From assembly GCA_902492755.1 (NCBI GenBank), contig CABUNB010000037.1, forward strand, positions 1 to 24,298: a stretch of DNA of 24,298 nt, given 5' to 3'. The notes under the pieces were generated by a model, which was not told the origin of the DNA, did no database searches, and worked only from the letters and a program-made list of their open reading frames with translations. A program made the translations under genes and the position numbers. How positions within the stretch are numbered: position 1 is the first letter of the stretch; each line of letters starts with the position of its first letter. Shown here in pieces: positions 1 through 5,927 of this stretch. Source of the stretch: an uncultured Collinsella sp. (GTDB lineage: Bacteria; Actinomycetota; Coriobacteriia; Coriobacteriales; Coriobacteriaceae).

Positions 1-55
1 AGCTGCGGAAACGCGGGGTCCGTTCAGGCTGTTGCGTTGAGATTGAAAATCAACC

Positions 56-91
56 GTGGTTGGACAACACATTGATGCATCGTCCAACCAC
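56..91. terminator. Inverted repeat downstream of trxB, possible bidirectional terminator
   Basis: Two perfect 10-base arms (GTGGTTGGAC at 56-65 and its complement at 82-91) enclose a 16-nt loop. On the plus strand the stem is followed by TTTGTTT; on the minus strand, where trxB ends at 135, the following tract is only weakly T-rich. It could end trxB, a plus-strand gene entering from the left, or both. Bases 1-40 contain a short open plus-strand frame ending in TGA at 38-40 that could be the tail of such a gene, but it is too short to identify. Confidence 0.45.
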
Positions 92-134
92 TTTGTTTAA
101 AGATAGCAACCTTACATAAGATATATTATCGTAC

Positions 135-1073
135 TTATCCGCGAAGAAACGCGTATGCGCTGGTTGCTGCTATGGCTCCGTCCGAAACGGCGGTCACAAC
201 CTGGCGTAAACGCTTGGAGCGGATATCGCCAGCGGCAAATAGACCAGGTGTACGGGTGGCCATCGAATCGTCGGTGACAATGCCGCCGTCGGGAGCCAGG
301 TCGACTAGATGCTCAACAAGCTCGGTATGTGGCTGCGTCCCCGTAAAAACAAAGATGCCAAACGATCCAGGTTCAAAGGACTCAGTGTGCATTTCACCAG
401 TCGCATTGTCCTTGAATGTGATTGTCGTGGGCATCGCTTCACCAGAAAGCTCAAAAATACTAGTTTGGTACCTAACTGAAATATTGTCCTTAGCAAGCAC
501 CTTATTCACAACGCCCTCGGGTGCACGGAACTGATCGCGACGCAGAACGATGGTCACGCTGCTGGCAATGTCGGACAGGAACAGCGCCTCCTCGCATGCC
601 GAATTGCCGCCTCCGATAACAAAGACCTGCTTGCCACGGAAGAACATGCCGTCACACGTCGCGCAATACGAAACGCCACGACCGCGATACGTGTCCTCGC
701 CAACAAAACCCGCAGGACGCGGCGTGGCGCCCATGCACGCAATGACGCTCTTGGCCGCTGTGTCGCCCATATCATGATGGATGGTAAATTGAGCCGCATC
801 GGAATCGTAATCGACGCCCGTCACCATACTCCATTCAACCTGAGCCCCCAGGCCTTCAGCATGCTGTTGGAACCGCTCACCAAGTTCGACACCGCTCAGT
901 AGCGGAATGCCAGGATAATTCTCAATCTCGTTGCTCGTGGCGATCTGTCCGCCCGACATGCCCTGCTCAAGGACAGTCGTCGTCAGGTTGGCACGCGCAG
1001 CATAAATGGCGGCAGCATAGCCCGCGGGGCCGCCACCGATAATCGCAACATCGATCGGCTTATCGGTAGTCAT
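135..1073 (-). CDS. trxB: Thioredoxin-disulfide reductase
   Basis: Flavoenzyme that passes electrons from NADPH through FAD and a redox disulfide to thioredoxin in the cytoplasm. The 312-residue product has the usual length of the low-molecular-weight TrxB family. The FAD-binding GGGPAG lies at residues 13-18, the redox-active CATC at 137-140 and the NADPH-site GGGNSA at 154-159. The C-terminal GDIR and RQ...A..GA..A pattern that closes the FAD domain is present. The frame stays open upstream to 1148, but the ATG at 1073 is preferred: it has an AAAGGA ribosome site about 8 nt upstream, and the protein then starts just before the Rossmann strand. No thioredoxin gene is adjacent. It diverges from the glycosyltransferase gene. 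Confidence 0.96.
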   Translation of the reverse strand: MTTDKPIDVAIIGGGPAGYAAAIYAARANLTTTVLEQGMSGGQIATSNEIENYPGIPLLSGVELGERFQQHAEGLGAQVEWSMVTGVDYDSDAAQFTIHHDMGDTAAKSVIACMGATPRPAGFVGEDTYRGRGVSYCATCDGMFFRGKQVFVIGGGNSACEEALFLSDIASSVTIVLRRDQFRAPEGVVNKVLAKDNISVRYQTSIFELSGEAMPTTITFKDNATGEMHTESFEPGSFGIFVFTGTQPHTELVEHLVDLAPDGGIVTDDSMATRTPGLFAAGDIRSKRLRQVVTAVSDGAIAATSAYAFLRG

Positions 1074-1191
1074 GAAGCGTCCTTTCGTCGAAACGTTGTC
1101 GTTCTTTGCGCTCATACCCAAATTTACGTGAACGTGACACTCATGCACTACAATGATAAATCCGTATTACAAAGCTGAAGGGGAGTTATCG
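1074..1191. promoter_or_regulatory. Divergent trxB / glycosyltransferase intergenic region
   Basis: This 118-bp stretch must hold both promoters. For the plus-strand gene the best visible element is a TACAAT -10 box at 1149-1154 (5 of 6 consensus positions). No good -35 lies 16-18 bp upstream; TTTACG at 1123-1128 would need a 20-bp spacer. I see no convincing minus-strand promoter for trxB. Confidence 0.3.
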
Positions 1192-2493
1192 ATGGACCAG
1201 GCGCAGACGAGTGACGACGCTCCCCTGCTCACGCACAGCACTCCCCAATCGGAGCAAACCACGCTCCTGGCTCAGCAAAAACCTCTCGTGACCATCGTGC
1301 ACGCCTCCGTTGGCTCGGGCCACAAGGCCGCCGCAAATGCGATTGCGCAGGCATTCGACCTCATCCGCGGCACCAATGGCATCCCCGAGGATATTGAGAT
1401 TGAAGTGCTCGATATCCTTGATTTTGGACGTATTAAATTCGACGGCAATAAGACCGCGGCTTCTTTTACGGGAGCCACGCGCCCCATTTACGACCTGACC
1501 TGGCGATATACGCTTACGGGACATCTTCTCTGGGGTGGCGGCACGGCATGGTCACGTATTATGTTCCCTGCCTTCAACGAATATGTCCGCGCCCGCAGGC
1601 CCATAGCCGTGGTCGCAACACACATTACGGCAGCCAATGTTGCCGTGGGCGCCCGTGTCATCACGGGTATCGATTACCCGGTCATCTGCGTACCAACAGA
1701 CTATGAAGTCGAAGGCTTTTGGCCCCACAAGGACACCGACTTGTTCTGCGTGGCCAACGAATTTATGGCCGAAACGCTGCGTCCGCGCAAGGTGCCCGAG
1801 GCAAAGATTCGCATTACCGGCATTCCTATTCGCGCCGGATTCGACACGGATTACGATCGCGAGGAAGAGCTAACCAAGTTCAACCTCCCTACCGACAAGA
1901 CCGTCGTGCTGGTAATGGCCGGTGCAAGCTTGCCTCAGCCGTACGTCCGCTTTCGCGCGGCGATGGACCACACGCTCCCCTTCCTACGCAGCTTCGAAGA
2001 CATGCACTTTGTCTTTTTGCCCGGCAAAGACGTGGAGTATGCCACCCGGCTGAAGACGCTCTTCGATGCCATGAAGCTCGAGAACGTCACGGTGTTGGAC
2101 TATGTCGACGACATGGCGGCCCTCATGCACGGGTGCGACCTGGCAATCCTCAAATCGGGCGGACTCACCGTCACCGAATGCCTGTGCGCACACCTGCCGA
2201 TGATCCTGCTGGGCAAGTCCTATGGCCAGGAAAAGGCAAACACCACCATGCTCACCGGCATGGGCGCCAGCATGCATGTCACCACCGCACGAGAGCTCAT
2301 CGTGACGTTGCGCCATCTCCACGATCATCCTGAGTCGCTTAAGGCACTGCTCATCAATGGCGAAGTGCTGCGCCGTCCCCACGCAGCCGAAGACATAGCC
2401 ATCGCCACCATGGAGCTCGTAGGCAAACCCCAAAAGCGCAAACGAGCCTTCTGCCGCTTCTACTGGGGAGGCAAGCCCGCGCATATCCGCTAG
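1192..2493 (+). CDS. MGDG synthase / UgtP-like glycosyltransferase (GT28 family)
   Basis: Predicted membrane-associated glycosyltransferase that moves a sugar from a nucleotide donor to diacylglycerol or a related lipid, as in UgtP and plant MGDG synthases. The 433-residue protein has the family's N-terminal acceptor-domain signature HASVGSGHKAAANAI at about residues 37-51. The C-terminal GT28 donor-binding pattern (KSGGLTVTE, then GQEKANT) lies at roughly 321-350. A Ser/Thr/Gln-rich stretch of about 30 residues precedes the fold. The start is set at the ATG at 1192 because AAGGGGAG at 1178-1185 is an excellent ribosome site; an in-frame ATG at 1153 has none and coincides with the likely -10 box. 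The gene stands alone, divergent from trxB. Sugar and acceptor cannot be told from the sequence. Confidence 0.85.
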   Translation: MDQAQTSDDAPLLTHSTPQSEQTTLLAQQKPLVTIVHASVGSGHKAAANAIAQAFDLIRGTNGIPEDIEIEVLDILDFGRIKFDGNKTAASFTGATRPIYDLTWRYTLTGHLLWGGGTAWSRIMFPAFNEYVRARRPIAVVATHITAANVAVGARVITGIDYPVICVPTDYEVEGFWPHKDTDLFCVANEFMAETLRPRKVPEAKIRITGIPIRAGFDTDYDREEELTKFNLPTDKTVVLVMAGASLPQPYVRFRAAMDHTLPFLRSFEDMHFVFLPGKDVEYATRLKTLFDAMKLENVTVLDYVDDMAALMHGCDLAILKSGGLTVTECLCAHLPMILLGKSYGQEKANTTMLTGMGASMHVTTARELIVTLRHLHDHPESLKALLINGEVLRRPHAAEDIAIATMELVGKPQKRKRAFCRFYWGGKPAHIR

Positions 2494-2506
2494 CGTCTTA
2501 ATGTCC

Positions 2507-2610
2507 GCTTACCTGTGGGAGGCCCCTATATATCATCCCGTGCTCAAACATTCTCGCTTCGCTGCGAAACTGCGCGCGGGACGATATATAGGGGCCTCCC
2601 ACGGGTAAGC
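2507..2610. repeat. Large palindromic element, copy 1 (34-bp arms, 36-nt loop)
   Basis: Arms at 2507-2540 and 2577-2610 are complementary over 34 positions with only two differences, both compatible with G-U pairing in one transcript orientation. The 36-nt loop (2541-2576) contains a small TTCGC-T-GCGAA hairpin. Loop and inner arms recur in reverse orientation at 2768-2863. The element starts 13 bp after the glycosyltransferase stop codon, so it may fold at that mRNA's 3' end and act as terminator or decay barrier. No run of T follows, so a classical intrinsic terminator is not obvious. Confidence 0.9.
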
Positions 2611-2686
2611 TGCGTTAACGTACTAGCAGCTATACCAGATTCCTCACCAGTAGAATCTGCAAAGGGGAACCAGAAAATATAAATAC

Positions 2687-2735
2687 AGTAAGCCGATGCG
2701 GCAAAGGGACGGTCCCCTTGCCGCATCGGCTTACT
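2687..2735. repeat. 24-bp hairpin with GGGAC/GTCCC tip
   Basis: Arms 2687-2710 and 2712-2735 pair over 24 positions with one mismatch and almost no loop. The tip (AAGGGACGGTCCCCTT) resembles REP-type hairpins that I recall being linked to RAYT transposases, but none is encoded here. The pentamer AAATA occurs on both sides (2681-2685 and 2736-2740), separated on the left by one base, and may be a target duplication or chance. The hairpin shares no core with the elements around it. Confidence 0.8.
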
Positions 2736-2767
2736 AAATAGATAGTTTTATCTCAAGCATGTAGCCC

Positions 2768-2863
2768 TTTCGCCTGGGCCCTATACATATCGTCCCGCGC
2801 GCAGTTTCGCAGCGCAGCGAGAATGTTTGAGCACGGGATGATATGTATAGGGCCCAGGCGAAA
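2768..2863. repeat. Large palindromic element, copy 2 (30-bp arms, 36-nt loop)
   Basis: Arms 2768-2797 and 2834-2863 are complementary with one G-U-compatible difference. The 36-nt loop 2798-2833 is the reverse complement of the loop of copy 1 except for one base, and the inner arms (CGTCCCG and CGGGATGATAT) also match. The outer arms differ completely from copy 1 (GCCTGGGCCC against GTGGGAGGCCCC), yet each copy pairs with itself. Confidence 0.9.
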
Positions 2864-2881
2864 ACGGGATCCATGCGCCCC

Positions 2882-2925
2882 CGCGAAGCGAGAATGTTTG
2901 AGCATGGAATGATATGTGTGGGAGG
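2882..2925 (+). repeat. Half copy of the palindromic element
   Basis: This segment repeats the right half of copy 2 (GCGAGAATGTTTGAGCA core from 2888) with a few substitutions, then runs into a different GTGTGGGAGG flank. No matching left arm precedes it, so it cannot form the long stem. Confidence 0.75.
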
Positions 2926-2950
2926 CGGGCGGGAGGGATACGAGCGCCCC

Positions 2951-2985
2951 GCGAGAATGTTTGAGCACGGGATGATATGTGTGGG
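2951..2985 (+). repeat. Second half copy of the palindromic element
   Basis: Bases 2951-2980 are identical to 2817-2846 of copy 2 and continue into GTGGG. The left arm is absent. It lies about 40 bp beyond the dut stop codon. A short GGGTC/GACCC pairing (2983-3006 region) could give the dut transcript a weak 3' hairpin. The remaining bases of 2494-3022 show no credible gene. Confidence 0.75.
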
Positions 2986-3022
2986 TCCCGGGTGAGAGGC
3001 CGACCCTACATGTTGAAAATGA

Positions 3023-3466
3023 TTAAGCGATGCCGCTGGAGCCGAAGCCTCCTTTGCCTCGGTCGGTTTCGTCTAGTTCGTCTACCTCTATGAGGTTAAC
3101 CGTGGGGACTTCTTGGATGACGAGTTGGGCTATGCGGTCGCCTTTGTTGATTTGGATGTTGTTCGTGGGGTCTAGGTTAATGAGGATGACTTTGAGCTCA
3201 CCTCGGTAGTGGGCGTCGATGAGGCCCGGCGTGTTGACTATAGACAGGCCCTGCTTGATGGCCAAGCCGCTGCGGGGCTGGACGAAGCCAGCGTAGCCAT
3301 CGGGCAGGGCGATGGCCAGCCCAGTAGAGACCAGACGGCGTTCGAAGGGCTTCAGGACGCAGTCCTCGTTGGAGCGCAAATCCAAGCCGGCATCGGTGGG
3401 ATGGGCGTATTTGGGAAGCTCGACGGTGGGGTCGAGACGCTTTATGTTGACGGTAATGTTGGACAT
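3023..3466 (-). CDS. dut: Deoxyuridine 5'-triphosphate nucleotidohydrolase (dUTPase)
   Basis: Trimeric enzyme that hydrolyses dUTP to dUMP and pyrophosphate, keeping uracil out of DNA and feeding dTMP synthesis. The 147-residue protein shows all five dUTPase motifs: DAGLDL at 25-30, PRSGLA at 64-69, GLIDAHYRGEL from 81 (with the catalytic Asp and uracil-site Tyr), GDRIAQL at 109-115 and the mobile C-terminal arm RGKGGFGSSG at 136-145. The ATG follows the nrdR stop by 4 bp, and its AAGGTGA ribosome site overlaps that stop codon, so the two are cotranscribed and probably coupled. The 3' end faces the palindromic repeat cluster. Confidence 0.97.
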   Translation of the reverse strand: MSNITVNIKRLDPTVELPKYAHPTDAGLDLRSNEDCVLKPFERRLVSTGLAIALPDGYAGFVQPRSGLAIKQGLSIVNTPGLIDAHYRGELKVILINLDPTNNIQINKGDRIAQLVIQEVPTVNLIEVDELDETDRGKGGFGSSGIA

Positions 3467-3470
3467 GGAA

Positions 3471-3914
3471 TCACCTTAGCTTGTCGAGCTCTTGCAGAAA
3501 CTCATCGACGTCTTTGAAATCGCGGTAGACGGAGGCAAAGCGAATGTACGCCACCTTGTCGATCTTGGCCAAGCGCTTGAGCACCATGTCACCCAACTCA
3601 TGGGACGTGACAGCGGTCAGCGTGCGAGAGCGCAGCTCGACCTCGATGTCATCGATAATCTCATTGAGCTTCTTGGTGTCGATATCGCGCTTGATGGTGG
3701 CGCGCATCAAGCCGACGAGCAGCTTATTGCGATCGAACCGCTGCTTGGTTCCGTCTGACTTAATGACCTCGATTGGGTCTTCGCATCGCTCGAACGTTGT
3801 AAAGCGATAGTTACACGAGCAACATTCGCGACGGCGCTTAATGGTGTTATTAGACTCCTGCATACGGGAATCAACGACGCGGGTATGAGCCTTGCCGCAT
3901 TTGGGACAGCGCAT
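3471..3914 (-). CDS. nrdR: Transcriptional repressor NrdR
   Basis: Zinc-ribbon / ATP-cone repressor of ribonucleotide reductase genes; the ATP cone senses ATP and dATP. The 147-residue protein has the zinc ribbon cysteines C3, C6, C31 and C34, a basic stretch KRRRE that contacts DNA, and an ATP cone over about residues 49-139. The start has a very strong AGAGGAGG ribosome site. The gene sits between the LysM gene, from which it is separated by 51 bp without an obvious terminator, and dut. The order lexA / LysM / nrdR is conserved in other actinobacteria. A 12-bp inverted repeat brackets the ribosome site and start codon. Confidence 0.97.
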   Translation of the reverse strand: MRCPKCGKAHTRVVDSRMQESNNTIKRRRECCSCNYRFTTFERCEDPIEVIKSDGTKQRFDRNKLLVGLMRATIKRDIDTKKLNEIIDDIEVELRSRTLTAVTSHELGDMVLKRLAKIDKVAYIRFASVYRDFKDVDEFLQELDKLR

Positions 3915-3952
3915 GGTACCTCCTCTTAAACGATAACAAGGGTACCATGCGC
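3909..3952. promoter_or_regulatory. 12-bp inverted repeat spanning the nrdR start codon
   Basis: GCGCATGGTACC at 3909-3920 is perfectly mirrored at 3941-3952, with a 20-nt spacer. In the nrdR mRNA the start codon falls in one arm and the ribosome site in the loop and stem edge, so a folded form could limit translation. It does not resemble an NrdR box. Function is inferred from position only. Confidence 0.6.
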
Positions 3953-3965
3953 AGCGCGATAATGA

Positions 3966-4418
3966 TTACGAACGAGCAGGAACCTTAAGATGCGCACCGG
4001 CGGCGAGCGAACCATGCTCCAGATGATTGACGTTACGGATCATGTCGGAAGTCTCTTGCGTGGAAAGGCCTTCGATTGGATATTCCTCGGCAAGCGACCA
4101 AAGAGAATCGCCAGGCTGAACGCGAATGGTCTCGTATGTAACGTTGGAAACGGACTCGGCATACGCGGCGTGACGAGCGCTAAAGACCGACGTAGCGAGG
4201 ACAAAGAAGAGCGTAAGCGCAACGGCGACGGCGACAATCGTCGGAACCTTCAGGGCAACGCAGGCCGGCGCGACTACAGCCTGCTGATTGCGAGCAGGCT
4301 TTACGGTCAAAGGCTGAAAGCCGGAGCGGCCACCCTGAACAACCGTAAAAGTGGGTTCTGCAGGCGTCTCGAGCTTAAGGGCGAGGTTACCCTGGACCAT
4401 ATTCGTTGCGTTCATCAT
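3966..4418 (-). CDS. Single-pass LysM membrane protein, probable SOS-induced division inhibitor
   Basis: The 150-residue protein has a cytoplasmic N-terminal segment, one membrane span at about residues 58-80 and a C-terminal LysM domain at about 95-147 (GDSLWSLA at 103-110) that should bind peptidoglycan outside the membrane. This layout, divergent from lexA and upstream of nrdR, matches B. subtilis YneA, M. tuberculosis Rv2719c (ChiZ) and corynebacterial DivS, which halt cell division during the SOS response. A promoter with LexA boxes drives it. Two adjacent ATG codons (4418 and 4415) follow GAGAGGAG; the second has better spacing, so the product may be one residue shorter. Family role is inferred from architecture and context, not from close sequence identity. 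Confidence 0.85.
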   Translation of the reverse strand: MMNATNMVQGNLALKLETPAEPTFTVVQGGRSGFQPLTVKPARNQQAVVAPACVALKVPTIVAVAVALTLFFVLATSVFSARHAAYAESVSNVTYETIRVQPGDSLWSLAEEYPIEGLSTQETSDMIRNVNHLEHGSLAAGAHLKVPARS

Positions 4419-4486
4419 GTTCTCCTCTCGCGTGTTTTGCTGAGAACAGTTTTATCAAGCCGCGCGGACAAAAATGTCTAGCGCGA

Positions 4487-4498
4487 GAACGAATGTTC
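4487..4498. promoter_or_regulatory. LexA box 1 (GAAC-N4-GTTC)
   Basis: A perfect 12-bp Gram-positive type SOS operator, GAACGAATGTTC. It lies just downstream of the predicted -10 element of the LysM gene. Confidence 0.85.
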
Positions 4499-4502
4499 GG
4501 TT

Positions 4503-4533
4503 ATTATTATCTTCGAACAGTTGTTCCTGTCAA
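4503..4533 (-). promoter_or_regulatory. Promoter of the LysM gene
   Basis: A perfect TTGACA -35 (4533 to 4528, minus strand) is followed by an AT-rich -10: AATAAT at 4508-4503 with a 19-bp spacer, or ATAATA at 4510-4505 with 17 bp. LexA box 2 occupies the spacer and box 1 lies near the start point, so LexA should block transcription directly. Confidence 0.65.
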
Positions 4534-4540
4534 GCAAAAT
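4512..4540 (+). promoter_or_regulatory. Candidate lexA promoter
   Basis: TTCGAA at 4512-4517 and CAAAAT at 4535-4540 are separated by 17 bp. Both match consensus only partly (3 and 4 of 6), but LexA box 2 would overlap the -35 and box 3 the start point, as expected for autoregulation. Confidence 0.4.
4515..4526. promoter_or_regulatory. LexA box 2 (GAAC-N4-GTTC)
   Basis: A perfect 12-bp SOS operator, GAACAGTTGTTC. It is placed between -35 and -10 of the LysM promoter and over the candidate lexA -35. Confidence 0.88.
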
Positions 4541-4542
4541 TC

Positions 4543-4554
4543 GAACATTTGTTT
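4543..4554. promoter_or_regulatory. LexA box 3, degenerate (GAAC-N4-GTTT)
   Basis: GAACATTTGTTT matches the operator in 7 of 8 defined bases. It ends 24 bp before the lexA start codon, so it probably serves lexA autoregulation with weaker affinity. Confidence 0.65.
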
Positions 4555-4578
4555 GACATGGGTAGAGAGGATGCCCTG

Positions 4579-5223
4579 ATGGCTCGCAAAATTACCAAGC
4601 GTCAGCAGCAAATTTACGACTTCATCAAGGAATATCAGCAGGAGAAGGGTTATCCGCCCAGCGTGCGCGAGATGGCTTCTGCCGTGGGCCTTTCCTCCCC
4701 CAGCACCGTGCACGCCCATCTCTCTGCCCTGGAGGCGCGCGGGCTACTCAAGCGCGATGCCACCAAGCCGCGCGCCCTGGAACTCTTTAACGAGGATGGT
4801 TCCTCTGTCTCAATTTCTAAATCTGACGAGCCCACCGCACCTCGCGGAACGGTCTCGCTACCGCTCGTTGGTCGCGTCGCGGCTGGGATTCCCATTCTGG
4901 CCGAGCAGAATATCGAAGACACGTTTACTATCCCGACCGAAATCGCCACTGATCAGGGTTCCTTTATCCTTGAGGTGCATGGGAGCTCAATGATCAATGT
5001 CGGCATCTTCAATGGCGATTACATCATCGTCCGTGAACAAAAAAGTGCCATGAACGGCGAAATTGTCGTGGCCATGATTGATGGTTCGGCGACCGTCAAG
5101 ACGTTCTACAAGGAGCAGGGACGCGTACGCCTGCAGCCTGAGAATGACACCATGGAACCTATCTATGCAACGAATCCCGTTATCCTGGGCAAAGTCGTCG
5201 GATTGATGCGCCGGTTCTCGTAA
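4579..5223 (+). CDS. lexA: SOS repressor LexA
   Basis: Represses the SOS regulon and cleaves itself when stimulated by RecA filaments. The 214-residue protein has the winged helix DNA-binding domain at about 1-70 (ITKRQQQIYDFI, then PPSVREMA). The cleavage site is A102-G103, the catalytic serine S137 in HGSSM and the catalytic lysine K174 in SATVK. The ATG at 4579 is chosen because GAGAGG lies 8 nt upstream; a frame open further left would run through the operator region and lacks a ribosome site. The stop codon overlaps the next start (TAATG). Three LexA boxes upstream indicate autoregulation shared with the divergent LysM gene. Confidence 0.97.
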   Translation: MARKITKRQQQIYDFIKEYQQEKGYPPSVREMASAVGLSSPSTVHAHLSALEARGLLKRDATKPRALELFNEDGSSVSISKSDEPTAPRGTVSLPLVGRVAAGIPILAEQNIEDTFTIPTEIATDQGSFILEVHGSSMINVGIFNGDYIIVREQKSAMNGEIVVAMIDGSATVKTFYKEQGRVRLQPENDTMEPIYATNPVILGKVVGLMRRFS

Positions 5224-5927
5224 TGCAAAAACGCATCACCATCTTTGATACCGTCCGCGGGTTTACGATGATTTCTATGGCAGGTTTTCACGCCTGCTAC
5301 GATTTCGCCTACCTATACGGTTGGGATATGCCTTGGTTTACCCAGACTGTCTTTCAAGACATCTGGCGCGCCAGCATCAGCTGGGTATTTTTGTTTATCG
5401 CGGGTTGGATGTGCACCCTTTCACGCAACAATATCAAACGTGCCGCCAAATACGCCTTAGCAGCACTCGTCGTCTGGTTGGCAACAACACTTGTCTCAGT
5501 CGACGATTCGGTTAATTTTGGCATCATCTACTGCATGGCTGCATGTACCGGCATCGTGGCGTTGACCGATCCCGTCCTTAAGAAGATATCGGCGAGATGG
5601 GGCATGCCCCTATGCCTTGTGTTGTTCGCCCTCACCTGGAGCATCCCCAAAACGACCTACCCTGTCCCCTACCTGGTGTGGCTGGGATTTCCGAGCCCTG
5701 GGTTTGTCTCGGGTGATTACTACCCCATCATCCCGTTTATCTTTATGTATCTTGCAGGATACTTCGCCGCACACATAGCGCAGGGAATCGATAAGACCGT
5801 CCCTAGCTGGGCCTACGCCAATCCCATCCCGGCGCTCGCCAGCCTTGGACGCCATGCACTCCCCTTTTATCTACTGCATCAGCCCATCATTCTGGGCATT
5901 TTGGAGCTCGTCTACTCGGTGCGATAA
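5223..5927 (+). CDS. DUF1624 / HGSNAT-like multi-pass membrane protein
   Basis: The 234-residue hydrophobic protein resembles the catalytic domain family of heparan-alpha-glucosaminide N-acetyltransferase (DUF1624). These proteins are thought to move acyl groups across or within membranes; substrate is unknown. The N-terminal RITIFDTVRGFTMISM and H23 in AGFHACYD are typical. About seven spans are visible (roughly 15-33, 50-68, 74-92, 98-116, 125-142, 166-186 and 212-232), and HQPII at 219-223 closes the protein. Its ATG shares one base with the lexA stop codon and no separate promoter is seen, so it should be translated from the lexA transcript and rise during DNA damage. Its 3' end overlaps the convergent hflX end by 16 bp. 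Confidence 0.75.
   Translation: MQKRITIFDTVRGFTMISMAGFHACYDFAYLYGWDMPWFTQTVFQDIWRASISWVFLFIAGWMCTLSRNNIKRAAKYALAALVVWLATTLVSVDDSVNFGIIYCMAACTGIVALTDPVLKKISARWGMPLCLVLFALTWSIPKTTYPVPYLVWLGFPSPGFVSGDYYPIIPFIFMYLAGYFAAHIAQGIDKTVPSWAYANPIPALASLGRHALPFYLLHQPIILGILELVYSVR

Noticed and set aside
1153..1191. Upstream ATG as start of the glycosyltransferase
   Set aside because: It has no ribosome site and coincides with the likely -10 box; the ATG at 1192 has a strong one.
2753..2968. Small minus-strand frame with repeated MLKHSR through the palindrome cluster
   Set aside because: The peptide repetition comes from reading the DNA element copies in one frame. There is no ribosome site and the hairpins explain the sequence.
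2507..2985. Possible CRISPR array
   Set aside because: Units are long palindromes in mixed orientation with unequal spacing and no unique spacers of constant length; no cas gene is present.
4443..4454. A fourth LexA box candidate (GAACAGTTTTAT)
   Set aside because: Only the left half-site matches; the right half lacks GTTC.
4474..4578. N-terminal extension of LexA from an upstream ATG
   Set aside because: It would translate through the operators and promoter, adds residues unlike LexA, and lacks a ribosome site.
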